This document shows positions 46,805-58,018 of a DNA stretch of 64,000 nt, piece after piece; the stretch's first letter is position 1; each line of letters begins with the position of its first letter. Under the pieces are notes generated by a model. The model had not been told where the DNA came from. It saw nothing but the letters and a program-made list of their open reading frames with translations, and ran no database searches. The position numbers and the translations under genes were made by a program. The stretch is from Chloranthus sessilifolius (Eukaryota > Streptophyta > Magnoliopsida > Chloranthales > Chloranthaceae), in NCBI GenBank assembly GCA_021018995.1, contig CM037590.1:82120097-82184096 (forward strand). The letters run 5' to 3'.

Positions 46805-47545
46805 GTGCCACTCATCTCTGCAGTCAGAGCAGAACATTTAATCAAAAAGGGATGCAGCGGTTATCTGGCATTTCTGAAGGGAGACAAAGAAGAAAAGAAT
46901 GTTATCTCCGAGATAGTAGTAGTGCGAGAATTCGAAGACGTATTTCTAGAAGAATTGCCAGGATTACCTCCGGAGAGAGAACTGGAATTCGCTATCGACT
47001 TAGCATTGGGAACAAAGCCTGTTTCAAAGGCACCTTACAGGATGGCTCCTGCAGAGTTGAAAGAATTGAAAGAACAGTTACAAGAGCTCATGGATAAAGG
47101 GTTCATAAGACCAAGTGTGTCTCCGTGGGGAGCACTAGTTTTATTTGTGAAAAAGAAAGATGGGTCGATGCGGTTGTGCATTGACTATCGACAATTGAAC
47201 AAACTCACTGTGAAGAATCGATACCCGTTGCCAAGAATAGATGACTTGTTTGATCAGTTGCAAGGAGCGAATTACTTTTCCAAGATCGATCTGAGATCTG
47301 GATACCATCAGTTAAGAGTCAAGGCTGAGGACATCCAGAAGACGGCATTCAGAACACGATATGGACACTATGAATTTTTTGTGATGCCATTCGGATTGAC
47401 AAACGCACCGGCATCGTTTATGGACTTAATGAATCGAGTGTTTAAACCACACCTAGACTCTTGCGTTGTCGTGTTTGTTGACGACATCCTGATTTACTCA
47501 AAATCGAGGACAGAGCATGAAGAACACTTACGGGTCGCTCTATAA
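46805..47545 (+). CDS. RT: Tekay reverse transcriptase (open segment)
   Basis: 246 codons. Motifs: [120 protein letters not shown] and catalytic [12 protein letters not shown]. This is unmistakably a Tekay/Del-type RT. The open stretch ends where the connection domain begins. Confidence 0.93.
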   Translation: MPLISAVRAEHLIKKGCSGYLAFLKGDKEEKNVISEIVVVREFEDVFLEELPGLPPERELEFAIDLALGTKPVSKAPYRMAPAELKELKEQLQELMDKGFIRPSVSPWGALVLFVKKKDGSMRLCIDYRQLNKLTVKNRYPLPRIDDLFDQLQGANYFSKIDLRSGYHQLRVKAEDIQKTAFRTRYGHYEFFVMPFGLTNAPASFMDLMNRVFKPHLDSCVVVFVDDILIYSKSRTEHEEHLRVAL

Positions 47546-47548
47546 ACT

Positions 47549-48260
47549 TTGCATGAACACCAATTGTATGCCAAGCTCAACAAATGTGAATTCTGGCTAG
47601 AAGAGGTGAGCTTTTTGGGACATGTCGTCTCAAAGCATGGTGTCACAGTAGATCCCGCTAAGATCGAGGCAGTAGTGAACTGGGAGCAACCAAAGACCGT
47701 GACAGACGTTCGAAATTTCCTTGGACAGGCAGGTTATTATCGACATTTTGTTGAGGGGTTTTCAAAAATATCGGGACCTCTTACGAGGCTTACAAGAAAG
47801 GATTCAAGATTTGAGTGGAGTGAGGCGTGCGAGAAGAGTTTTCAAGAACTCAAGAAGAGACTCACCTCAGCTCCAGTGTTAGCCATTCCATCAAGCAGTG
47901 GAGGACTCGCGGTCTATAGTGATGCTTCGTATAACAGTTTAGGTTGTGTACTAAACCAACATAAAAAGGTAACAGCTTACGGGTCAAGACAGTTGAAAGA
48001 GCACGAGAATAACTATCCGACACATGATCTGGAACTAGCAGCGGTCATATTCGCATTAAAGATATGACGACATTATTTATACGGAGAAACGTTTGAAATC
48101 TTCACTGACCATAAGAGCCTTAGATATCTGTTTACATAGAAGGAACTAAATATGAGGCAGCGCAGATGGATGGAGTTCCTCAAGGACTATGACTGTTCCA
48201 TACAGTACCATCTAGGCAAAGCTAATGTGGTGGCCGATGCCTTGAGTCGGAAGAGTTTAG
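47549..48260 (+). pseudogene. RNaseH: Tekay connection and RNase H region
   Basis: An open stretch 47549-48067 with [60 protein letters not shown] and [20 protein letters not shown]. The later part includes QRRWMEFLKDYDCSIQYHLG and KANVVADALSRKS (48152-48260). Few breaks. Confidence 0.9.
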
Positions 48261-49825
48261 CCCAGTTGGCTAGTCTAATTTTGGATATACACCGATGGAA
48301 GCTGTTGGAAGATCTAGCACTATGTGGTGCGGACATCCAGCCACAAGCTACAGCAAACTTTTTAGCCAACATATCAGTGAAACCGGTGATATTCGAACAT
48401 TTACGAAAACTACAGATGAAAGACCCAATACTAACCAAGATACGTCAAGATGTAACTGAACGCATTAGATCAGATTTTTCAATCAAGGAGGATGGTTCCT
48501 TACTGTTCAAGGGTCGTCTCTGTATTCCGAACAATGCCGATTTACGACGGACGATTCTTGATGAATCCCACAAGTCAAGATATGCTATCCACCCGGGAAG
48601 CACGAAGATATATCAAGATCTAAAAAAGAATTACAGGTGGAGAGGTTTGAAGCAAGACGTGACAGAGTACGTGTCGCGGTGTTTGGCATGCCAACAAGTG
48701 AAGATTGATCATAGACACCCCGCGGGCCTATTACAACCCCTACCTATACCGGAATGGAAGTGGGAAGCAATCTCCATGGACTTCATAGTCGGTCTACCGT
48801 GAACTGCAAAGAAATACAATTCCATTTAGGTAGTGGTCGATTGATTGATTAAGTCAGCGCACTTCTTGCCTTACAGCACGATGTACACAGCGGGAAGACT
48901 GGCAGAGCTCTATATGAAAGAGATTGTCCGTTTACATGGGATTCTGAGTAGCATTGTTTCAGGCCATGACCCATTGTATACATCAAAGTTTTGGAAGAAA
49001 TTTCAAGAGGGAATGGGAACGCGACTGGATTTCAGTACGGCGTTTCATCCACAAACCGACGGACTGACTGAGAGGGTCAATCAAATCATTGAAGACATGC
49101 TTAGGGCATGTATGTTGGAATTACAGGGATCATGGGATCAACACCTACCATTGATTGAGTTCGCATGTAACAATAGTTTTCAGACGAGCATTGGGATGGC
49201 ACTGTAAGAAGCCTTGTACGGAAGACGATGCAAATCGCCAATCAATTGGGAGGAAACTGGCGAGAAATTTGTTTTGGGACCCGAGTTACTTGAAAATAAC
49301 GTAGCTATTGTCCGCATGATCAGAGAAAGACTAAAGACGGCTCAAAGCAGACAGAAAAGCTACGCTGATATCAAGCGGACGAGCGTGGACTTTAAGGTGG
49401 GAGAACATGTTTTCGTGAACGTATCACCTATGGAGGGCGTGATGAGATTCGAAAAGAGAGGGAAGCTAAGTCCCCGCTATCTTGGACCGTTTGAAGTTTT
49501 GGGTCGAGTAGGGGAAGTAGCTTACCGTGTTGGATTGCCACCATTATTTGATCAGGTACACAATGTATTCCATGTATCTATGCTCAGGAAGTATCTTAAT
49601 GACCCTGATCATGTGTTGAGCGGCAAATCGTTCGAGATGCATGAAGATATGAGCATGATCGAAGAGCTAGCAGAGATTTTGGATCAAAAGGAACAAGTGC
49701 TATGCACCAAAGTCATTCCTTTAGTGCTTGTACGCTAGAATAACCATCCGGCTGAGGAAGCAACGTGGGAGCGAGAGGCGGATGTCAAAGAACAATACCC
49801 CAATTTGTTTGAGAACGTTAGCTAG
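48261..49825 (+). pseudogene. INT: Tekay integrase with chromodomain-like C-terminus
   Basis: Open segments at 48152-48802, 48845-49207 and 49214-49738. N-terminal zinc-binding region: DESHKSRYAIHPGSTKIYQD and VSRCLACQQVKIDH. Core: WEAISMDFIVGLP, STAFHPQTDGLTERVNQIIE, SWDQHLPLIEFACNNSFQTS. C-terminal part: GEHVFVNVSPMEGVMRFEKR, LSPRYLGPFEVLGRVGEVAY, DQVHNVFHVSMLRKYLNDPD. The end (49640-49825) has LDQKEQVLCTKVIPLVLV and AEEATWEREADVKEQYPNLF, the chromodomain-like tail expected in this clade, thought to guide insertion to heterochromatin. Few breaks. Confidence 0.9.
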
Positions 49826-50049
49826 TTGTTCTTTATAATATGTAATATTTTGACAGTGCATCGATTCCTATTTTGAAACAAGTAAATGAATGAGATTAAA
49901 AATCCGAACATTTAGCTTAAACTTTGGCCAAAAAGATCGGTTCGTCTGAATAAAATCTCAATTGCCTAACATAGGAAATCATGTGTGAAGATGTCCTAAT
50001 AATAGAAGAGACTAGAGGAAATATGAGCTTAGAAGAACCAGAAAAATAT

Positions 50050-50265
50050 TTCTGGGCTCGCTCGAGCGAACACTTATGCTCGCTCACGCGAAGCTACATA
50101 AAATAATACTTTCAAATCGTTCTGGACCGCTCGAGCGAGGGCTAGTGACCACTCGAGCGAGGCCTTTTTAACCGCTCGAGCGAGATCTTTTAACCGCTCG
50201 AGCGAGGTCTTTTAACTGCTCGAGCGAGGTCTAGCGACCGCTCGAGCGATGACAGACTATATATT
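50050..50265 (+). promoter_or_regulatory. Candidate internal promoter before the Tekay third ORF
   Basis: Eight GCTCGAGCGAGG-type words (50055-50250), the same as in the LTR array, end 8 bp before TATATATT (50258-50265). ATG of the third ORF follows at 50465. In between is a leader with a donor-like AAAG|GTAAAA (50408). The layout is the same as in front of the Athila-A third ORF. Inferred promoter; no expression data. Confidence 0.45.
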
Positions 50266-50464
50266 GCAGACAGAATATTAAACGTCCATTTCATCTTCAA
50301 GCGAGAGTCCAAGCGAGGAAGGGGGGTTTAGGGTTTTCGACTTCCAAGCTTTTCCGTTCGATTCGAGCCGTATTCGAACTATCCGATCCGTCAAAAACAT
50401 TTTTAAAGGTAAAATCTACCCCTTTTCCAAAGTTTTTGCATTCAAAAAGCTCTATAGATATCTT

Positions 50465-51211
50465 ATGGCTTCTTCAAGCCCAAATCCCCAACCAAAGAAA
50501 AGGATGGCGCGCAACAAAGCGCCGCAAGCTCCACAACCCCCACCAACCCCATCTCCTACCCCAATCGCACTAGACGATTGGTGGGGGGCCAAAATATTTG
50601 AAACCGAATGGGATATACATCGCTCTTGTTTTGGGGATCCGACGTCTATCCAATGGACATCGGATTTCCTCACCAACAATAACCTTAGATCATTACCTAC
50701 CCCCTTCGGAGATCGGTATTATCCGAGACTTGTGAAGCTATTTTACCAAACCCTTAACATGAACGTGAATGAGGACGCCATCCTCATCACGATCGAAGGA
50801 AAGGAATTAATTTTTAACTGTGCCGAGATTTTGTCGGTTATGAAATGCCCACACACCTATGCCCCTAGCCCACTCATCCAACCACCTTTTTCTGGGAACA
50901 TAGAATTCCCAACGATTATTTCTGACATCACTGGCGGCACGTCCGCTTCGGGTCAATCTATCACCCGATCGCAGCTACCACCACGTATGTGGCTTTTGGA
51001 TATTATTTTTAAGAAGAACCTACACCCGACCGGCCATGACCAAGAGTGTCGTGACGCATTTCTGCGGGCTTTACAGGCCGCATTTCATAATAGGTGGATT
51101 AACACGCCTATGGTAATCATTAAGGGCATGGCGCATGCCTATAAACGGAACGTAAGAGGTGCTATTCCCCCACCCATCAATCAACTACCTTATGCCCAGT
51201 TGATTTCCTGA
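50465..51211 (+). CDS. Tekay third ORF (open segment), homologous to the Athila-A third ORF
   Basis: 248 codons from ATG 50465. It starts with a Ser/Pro/Lys-rich tract, then PIALDDWWGAKIFETEWDIH, YYPRLVKLFYQTLNMNVNED, ELIFNCAEILSVMKCP, SGQSITRSQLPPRMWLLDII and GHDQECRDAFLRALQAAFHN. These segments align in order with the Athila-A core (13890-14320): YPRLVKLFYQTL / PRMVKLWYQNL, SGQSITR..LPP / TGQSIMR..LAP, HDQECRDAFLRAL / HDQERRTPILEAL. It resembles the extra-ORF domain of Athila-group elements. No signal peptide or membrane helix is seen. Such an ORF is not standard in chromoviruses. Confidence 0.78.
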   Translation: MASSSPNPQPKKRMARNKAPQAPQPPPTPSPTPIALDDWWGAKIFETEWDIHRSCFGDPTSIQWTSDFLTNNNLRSLPTPFGDRYYPRLVKLFYQTLNMNVNEDAILITIEGKELIFNCAEILSVMKCPHTYAPSPLIQPPFSGNIEFPTIISDITGGTSASGQSITRSQLPPRMWLLDIIFKKNLHPTGHDQECRDAFLRALQAAFHNRWINTPMVIIKGMAHAYKRNVRGAIPPPINQLPYAQLIS

Positions 51212-51741
51212 CTCCTTGACTCACGAAATGGAAAAGGAGGATTCAAGATCCAAACCGACGAGTTATCTCTTACCGATAACGTCATCCCCTATTTAGCCCA
51301 AGACTGGAGCCCAAACTTAAAGAGCCTTCAAACTAGCGTCAACAAGAAAAGAGACCGCCAAATTTCCCGACAAGCCACGCAACAAGCGCCGGCGGGACCA
51401 ACTGCTCCCTCTACTTAATCTTAACAGCCCCTACCTACAACCGACACTGCCATGATGCGGGAGATCCTTCTACAGGGGCGGGAGATCAGGTTGCACCAGA
51501 GGTTTCAGGAGGCACTACTCATAAACCTCATGGGCCAGGCTTACCCGCAGTCATACATGGAGCGCATCGGCGCTATGAGACACGCTATTTTTGGAGCGTC
51601 TAGCTCGGGCCCTGCTACCAGGACCACTACGGGGGGTACCACTACCGCCAGGTGGTTGACGAGGATGAGGATGACGAAGAAAACGATGATGATGATGGCT
51701 CCGGCGATGACGACGATGAGTATGAGGAGGATGATGACTAG
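51212..51741 (+). pseudogene. Tail region of the Tekay third ORF
   Basis: Coding-like sequence goes on beyond the open segment (KIQTDELSLTDNVIPYLAQD near 51250, MREILLQGREIRLHQRFQEA near 51455) and ends in a low-complexity GAT/GAC/GAG-rich stretch (about 51650-51741) that would code for acidic residues. The helical part is placed as in Athila-A (15598-15828). Broken. Confidence 0.55.
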
Positions 51742-52141
51742 GTAGTCATATATTTTTCTTTTGGAAAATGGAAATGTAATATTTTGTTAGGACATTTCGT
51801 GGTGAGGTGGTTTTTGGACAGTTTATTTACAAACTATCGTGACATGAATGTCACAATTTTTGTGAATGATTAACGTCATGATTGTATAGCTCTTTAGTGT
51901 TATCATATGATCAATTAGTGTCATGATGATGGAAATACCTGATAGTATAAAATTTTATCATCATTATTCTTGATATCACCATCATTCTTGACTATATGGG
52001 TATAAGTTGACATGGTTTAACGCAAGTCGTTGCGAGATTAGACCATTTGTTCAATTACCTGATGATGTATGAAGCTAGCCTGTTCATGGCCTAGTAGTAG
52101 TAGTAGTAGTAGTAATACCTAGTTACGCGAGTATCATCGAT
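51742..52141 (+). other. Non-coding end of the Tekay internal region
   Basis: AT-rich, with repeated (A)TCATGA / GTCATGAT words (51840-51960) and a short (TAG)n microsatellite at 52092-52114. No polypurine tract is seen before the copied block that starts at 52142. Confidence 0.6.
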
Positions 52142-52460
52142 TTTCGAGAAAACAACACGTACTCCCAAAAAGTGTTACGACATCTATTCTCTTTGCTCGG
52201 GTAATCGTGCTAAATAAACGTCGAGATCAATGGGTTCGCCCAAAGACCTCGAACTCTGCATCAAACAGGGACACCCGTGACCAGTTAAATGAGGCAATCT
52301 ATGCCTCATAAGATTGGACACAAACTACGCATATGCATATTTCGAAGCGGTGAAATGTCAATATTTTATCAACAACGCAACTATTCCTAATTAATATCCT
52401 AAGTCTAAGATTCGTCTTAGATTTTTGGATTCTACTTTAAAGTAGGAGCAACGGTGTCAA
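52142..52460 (+). repeat. 319-bp block upstream of the Tekay 3' LTR (copy 2)
   Basis: Same length as 42283-42601, without indels, differing at a few percent of sites, and ending in the same ACGGTGTCAA immediately before the LTR. Its left junction (GTATCATCGA / TTTTCGAGAAAAC) is where similarity to copy 1 stops. Confidence 0.85.
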
Positions 52461-54645
52461 TGTCATAACCCCAGATTTTTGGGAACCGTACACGTCATGA
52501 ACCATGCACGGGTATGTGTGGTTCACAAGGGAACCAAAACTAATAGGTATACACTTTGTGTGTGTGTATGAAACACACTAACTTTCACTAAGTTATATAT
52601 AAGTGAATGAGGGGGGAGAGGGTTTCCCCAATACGTGACCTAATTAATTCTAGATAGAGAGAAGGAAAAGAGAAAGAGAAGAGAGGGAATCAAAAAAGAG
52701 AATAGAGACTCGTTGTTCTAGGCCGATAGAAGATTGGAAGAGGGCTAAATGAGGAACCTTGATGAGTTTCTCATCTAGTTAGAACTTGGATCACGATTAC
52801 ATCAAATACATCGATCGAGGTATGATTTTTAAATACTTATATGGGTGATTAGATAACGTAGGAAGCATTAACTAAAATATTTTTTTAGGTTAATTAATGC
52901 TAATAAGACTTTAGATGAAGAAGGGAAATAGTCTTCGAACTGATCAGCGATTACATCCATCGTGGCTCGCTCGAGCGGTCTAATTGGCTCGCTCGAGCGA
53001 GGACAGGATAAAAAACCTGAGAAAACAAATTTAGTTTTGGGCTCGCCCGAGCGAGACCCAAAACAAAGGGGAAGCTCGCTCGAGCGAGGCCTCTAGTAAA
53101 GCTTCAAACGGCTTGCTTTAACCGCTTGAGCGATCTCGATTTAACCGCTCGAGCGAGGTCAAGTGACCGCTCGAGCGAGGAGTTGTGCTCGCTCGCACGA
53201 GACGCCACACAGATTTTGATAGTTTAGTGTAATACATGGAGGCTATGTGCTCCAATGATTCTAGTGACCTTTCTAAATATATTCTAAACACATGAAATGT
53301 AGGTTGACACAAGATCGTGACGTGTAAACCTCTACGAGAAAAGTGTACATTGGAATTGCGTTGAGGTAGGGAATATTCTTCAAACATATGCATTATTTTA
53401 TCAACTCATATATGTAGTGTATTTCAATTAAATAGTCAAGTATTGCATGATCATTATGAAAAAGGGTATGTGAGTAAGTTTCAAATGTGATAGTCATGAG
53501 GTCCCCAGGGGACGTAAAAATTGTAAAGTGGACATCTAGATGGTACATTGAACCAGTGGCATCCCAGGGATGCAAATGAAAACTATCAGTGAAATAAAAG
53601 TAAAGTGATAAGGCCTAATGTAATAAAATTAGCACAATCATGGTGAATAACTATATGTACAGCACATTCTATATTTTTTATTATTTAAGGTTTAACTAGA
53701 ATACCCCACCAACGTGGAGGGATACCCATGACTGACTCAGCAGGATATCCGTGACCGGTACGGCGGCCAATCCGTATATTCATAGCACATCCCAGGGATG
53801 TAGATTTAAGAATAGACCCCGCCACCTACGAGAAAGGGGCTTGGGCAGTATTCCCAGGGAGTACACATAATAACTGTCTAGTTAGACGACGATGGTGGGT
53901 ATTCCATCGGGGCTCGATGCTATATTGCTCGGGGACTACTTAAGTTAAGATTTAAGTGATTAGGCCAAATTCACAACTAAACCAGAAAGGAGAATAAACA
54001 AAACCATGCAAAGTAACAGTTGAAATTATTATTTTATTCCAGTTATTTCAATTGTTTTCCATAAGTGTTATCCGATAATTTATGCTTTTAAAACTGCTGG
54101 CATATATGTGAAGGTTAATCTATATGTTCATTTTATTTCCCTACGAAGCTAGGATGTAGCTCACCCCTTAGACTATACGTCGCAAGTCCAGGACTAGCGG
54201 CAGCGAAGACTTCTGGAGACTTTAATCCAGGGGACTCAGATTTCATGCCTACAGAGGAGACAGAGCCTCCTCCTGAGGAATTCTTCTAAGAGACCCATTG
54301 CGTACTTTGAGAGTGAGTTGAGAGTATTAAGTACGGCTTGGTATGTCAAGCCTCTTTATTTGAATGTAATTAAATACCGTTATTCTTTTGACAAACTGTC
54401 TGGAATGAACTGATATCACCAACGGTTGGATAAGTTCTTATGCCCATGAATTGGCATGGGACAAGAACTGCCTTTAGAGACCCTATTAATTTTAAACATA
54501 TGAGTACTTGTTAGGGTAGATACATGTGCCTTAATCACAGTTTTTGGCTTGTACATACCAATGCTTCATATAGATTTATAGGGCACGGCATCGAGGGTCA
54601 TTTTGATGGCATGGGTTTCGGGGTGCTGAAATTCGGGCTGTCACA
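52461..54645 (+). repeat. 3' LTR of the Tekay element
   Basis: 2185 bp, TGTCATAACCCCAGATTTTT ... GGGCTGTCACA, then TSD GTCAA (54646-54650). It is collinear with the 5' LTR, with TATA box (52594) and CTCGAG array (52965-53205) retained. Confidence 0.9.
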
Positions 54646-55753
54646 GTCAATCCCGATCAAATAGTCAATATTTCGATCAGGTTGTTTTCACTGCTAAATC
54701 TTTGAGCTAGGCTCTCTGTCTTTGGATTCATTTGAACTTTAGTGTCCTAAGCTTCAGATTCCTCTGAAAGAGGTCAATCATTGGTTTGAGACCAACCTAT
54801 TGAAAATAAAACTACATATCAATCAACTATTTGCAAACATGCATACAGAAGGTCCCATTTCCCTTTTTTTTACAGGCTTAAAACCTTTATTGGTACGGTA
54901 TCCCTGTAAAGTGTATGTCATGCATCTAAGTATCCATAGGATGGTCGTTTGTTCTCATAAATTATACCTGGACGGGATCTGGGTCGAGACTTCTATCGCC
55001 TTTATTGCTTATCGCCCCTAATGGGTGCATGTTTATGCATAGTTAAATGATTCATAAGATCATTATCGATAGAGATCAGGATTAGGTGTCCCCTTGGTGG
55101 GTACTCGATTTTGGCCGAATTTGTTCAGTGTTATTTGAGGTTGGATGCTCTAGGTCATGTTGATCCGGGGCACATTATCAAAAAGCAGCACGTGCTCTCA
55201 AAAAGTATTGCGACATCTATTCACTCCACTCAGGTAGTCGTGCTAAATAAACTCCGGGATCAATGGGTTCGCCCAAAGACCTCGAACCCTGCTTCAAGCA
55301 AGGGTACCCATGACCAGGCAGATAAGACAGTCAATGCCTCATATGATTGGACACAAACTATGGAACCCTGCGTACTTGCTTTGCGCCTATCTTTGAATGT
55401 GGGTCGATCACCCTCCTTACCTACGAAGCTATTGTATTTAGAATAAATCTTGAACATCAAACTCCTTTAAATCATCTCGAGAAGCGACCATTTTTCCTTG
55501 CTATTGGACTTTCACAACTCATTCAACCTCGATTATGCCCAGTAATGTCGCTAAGCACTTGGGGACCAATTACCTTAAGAAATGACCATTTTTTCTTACA
55601 TACAGGGCTTTCATTTTCTCACCATGATACTCATCTGATGTTTAAAGTTCATTCTGAATGCACCAGACCCATCAATAATGCCTTGGGCCTCTTCGGATGT
55701 CTCTTTTTTTTTTGCATTCGATCATTAGTGATTGGATACCAAAGAGGGGCATT
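54646..55753 (+). other. Tat-2 3' non-coding region, last part, and polypurine tract
   Basis: Resumes Tat-2 after the Tekay insertion. It includes a third, more diverged copy of the 190-bp unit (55185-55365). A purine-rich AAAGAGGGG (55741-55749) just before the LTR is the likely polypurine tract. No conserved gene is seen. Confidence 0.65.
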
Positions 55754-57339
55754 TGTAGACACCAAAATTTGGCCTAAGGCTCGATTGAGACACATTTTGA
55801 GAGAGACGCATTTCCAAACTTTTGATGGCATACATGGAACCCTTATGATCCTTTTTGAAACCTTAAGAGCCATTTTAAATCCTTATTAATCACCCTAGAC
55901 CCCTTAGGAATATTTTCGAACCCTTAGAAACCCATCTCGTCCCTTAAAAACCATTCTGGACCTAAACCTAACTTTCCCAAGCAATGGATGAAGAGTGGTG
56001 AACTAGGAGTATCTATGACCTTTTATTATGATCAAATCTTATACCATTTAAAAGTAGAAGTCTTCATCTTTTCAACGAGCCAAGGATCACCCCAATCAAA
56101 GTTGTACACAAGAAGTTACGGCATTTCGATGCTCAGGGGCAAAATAGTAAATTTGCTATGAACCCCCTAAGAATTTGGCGCAAGTATTACTTGAGCCAAG
56201 CCATTTCTCCCCAGAAATGGCTTGGCACAACTAATAATTGTGGCACATATATGTGGGTCCCCCCACGAGCAGCCAACTTCCCAAAACCACTGTGCATCAC
56301 TGTTTTACTGTACATATGCCTGGGGCATCTATTAGTTGTGCCAGGCTTATGAACAGTACCTATGGCTTTTTGCCTCAAATTTTGAGATTGGGGTTTGACT
56401 TATTGACCATCTTGACCTTTGGGGTATATTTTTCCAGTTCTGTTGCACCTATTCACTATCTATTTGTAACCCCTTAAGTGGTTTAAAGCCCTACCCTATC
56501 ATCCACCATTGAAGCATCTCTTCACACATTTTAAGGCTCCAAAAATCCTAGGAAACTTTAGATGGCTAGATTAACTAATTGCTAATTCAAGATAGCCTCT
56601 AAACACCCTCTTAACCTCTCTTTTTCCAATAAATAGAGAGGCACCCCTCCCTTTACAAAGGCTTGAAAAAATTTGTAAATTAAGAGATTAAGGAATCCCT
56701 TCTCTCTCCTCTAGTGCACCATTATCATACAAATTTTAGAACCTTAAAATCTTCTAAAAACCTTGGCCTTTCATCCAAAATCTCTAGGTTAGGTGTGTGC
56801 TATCCCCTAGCCTTCTCTCTCTACCTCTTAGCTATTAAGCCCTAGGAGTTAGAACCTCATTTCTCACCACACAAGCCTTCAAAAGCTCACCGAAGCAAGG
56901 CTCCACAGTGGTGCAACGAGGGCCCAAGAGCTCCGGCTCTCCCCTCTATTCCTCTACCTTCTCAGTTCTTCCTCCATCCGCTCATTTATGTCATTATGCC
57001 GCCAAATTTTTTATAGGAATGGAGGGGCACAAATAGGATTTTAAGGCCCTTTATGCAAAAGGAAGGCTTTTTTATTTCTTTTATATTATTTTTATTTTGT
57101 CCATAAGTAGAGATCGCATTAAGCGGGCTGATTGGGTGCCTAACACCTTCCCAATCGATAACCAAAGCCTCTACCCAAGAGCCTTTGGCATAGACCGGAT
57201 TCAGAGTCATATTTGTGGCACTTCGGCTTATAAAATTGATCTAGGTTTCCCGGGACACCAAAAGCTCCGGGTGGCGACTCTAAATATTTATAGAGAGCGC
57301 ATTGTCGCGACTTGATCGACAAAAATATACGGTTGCACA
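55754..57339 (+). repeat. 3' LTR of Tat-2
   Basis: 1586 bp, TGTAGACACCAAAATTTGG ... GGTTGCACA, followed by TSD GATGG (57340-57344). Three palindromes remain at 56175-56198, 56222-56244 and 56319-56343. The TATA region (about 56629) reads AATAAATAGAG. Confidence 0.93.
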
Positions 57340-58018
57340 GATGGATTTTCAAGGTACTATCAAATCAGAATGGCAGAGACCGATTGAGAAAAGACAGCGT
57401 TCATCACTCCTTGGGGCACTTTCTGCTATCGGGTCATGTCGTTCGGATTGAAGAATGTTGGGGCAACATATCAAAGGGTGATGCAGCACTATTTTATGAC
57501 ATGATGCATAGAGAAATTGAATTGTACTTAGACGGCATGATCACCAAGTCACAGGAAAGAGGTAATCATCTAGTGAACCTCCAAAAGTTATTCAAAAGAC
57601 TGAGAAGGTATAGGTTGCGCTTGAACCCTCAAAAATACGCATTCGGCATTATGTCAAGGAAGTTGTTAGGCTTTATCGTTAGCAAAAGAGGCATCAAAGT
57701 TGACCCAGTGAAAGTAAAAGCTATAATAGAAATGTCTGCCACCATCTACCGAGAAAGTGGTCAGAGGCTTCTTAGGCAGAATACAATACATTAGTCGATT
57801 CATTGCACAGCTAACTCCTATCTATAGTTCGATCTTCAAGTTACTGAGGAATGATGACTGCCAGGTAGCGTTTGATAAAATTAAAGGCTACCTTGTCAAC
57901 CCTCCCATTCTGGTACCACCAATCCCTGGGAGGCCACTCTTAATGTATCTCTCGACGACGAAATTCTCGATGGGATGTGTCTTAGGGCAGCATGACAAGA
58001 CCGAAAGAAGAGAGCAAG
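57340..58018 (+). pseudogene. RT: Tat-1 RT remainder and first RNase H, broken
   Basis: Starts exactly at the Tat-2 TSD. Segments: TAFITPWGTFCYRVMSFGLK near 57390, NHLVNLQKLFKRLRRYRLRL near 57570, GFLGRIQYISRFIAQLTPIY near 57765, RPLLMYLSTTKFSMGCVLGQ near 57930. It ends at TSD GCAAG (58014-58018), where the next repeat is inserted. Several breaks. Confidence 0.87.

Larger units (their letters stand above)
42602..54645 (+). mobile_element. Tekay/Del-type chromovirus with a third ORF, inside Tat-2, broken
   Basis: The 12-kb element has equal LTRs (2185 bp each: 42602-44786, 52461-54645) and TSD GTCAA (42597-42601; 54646-54650). It has a tRNA-Met primer site, gag with two zinc knuckles, protease, RT ([10 protein letters not shown]), RNase H, and integrase with a chromodomain-like end, all of Tekay/Del type. 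It differs from normal chromoviruses in a third ORF after integrase (50465) and in the 319-bp block before the 3' LTR. LTR divergence is about 3-4% in a 200-bp sample, mostly C/T and G/A. It is the youngest dated element here. Several breaks. Confidence 0.9.
22993..57339 (+). mobile_element. Tat-2: whole-length Tat/Ogre-type element with three nested insertions, broken
   Basis: LTRs at 22993-24589 and 55754-57339 are flanked by TSD GATGG (22988-22992; 57340-57344) inside Tat-1 RT. Its own sequence is about 18 kb once two solo LTRs (25136-27271, 32406-34396) and a Tekay element (42602-54645) are set aside; that is a typical size for Tat/Ogre. Features of the clade are the tRNA-Arg-like primer site, long leader, G-patch-like segment, RT with FCYxVMPFG, a second (archaeal-type) RNase H, and a long 3' region with an antisense gene remnant. 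LTRs differ at about one site in ten, so it is old. Many breaks. Confidence 0.93.

Noticed and set aside
52092-52114. (TAG)n microsatellite as a feature of interest
   Set aside because: Ordinary short microsatellite.
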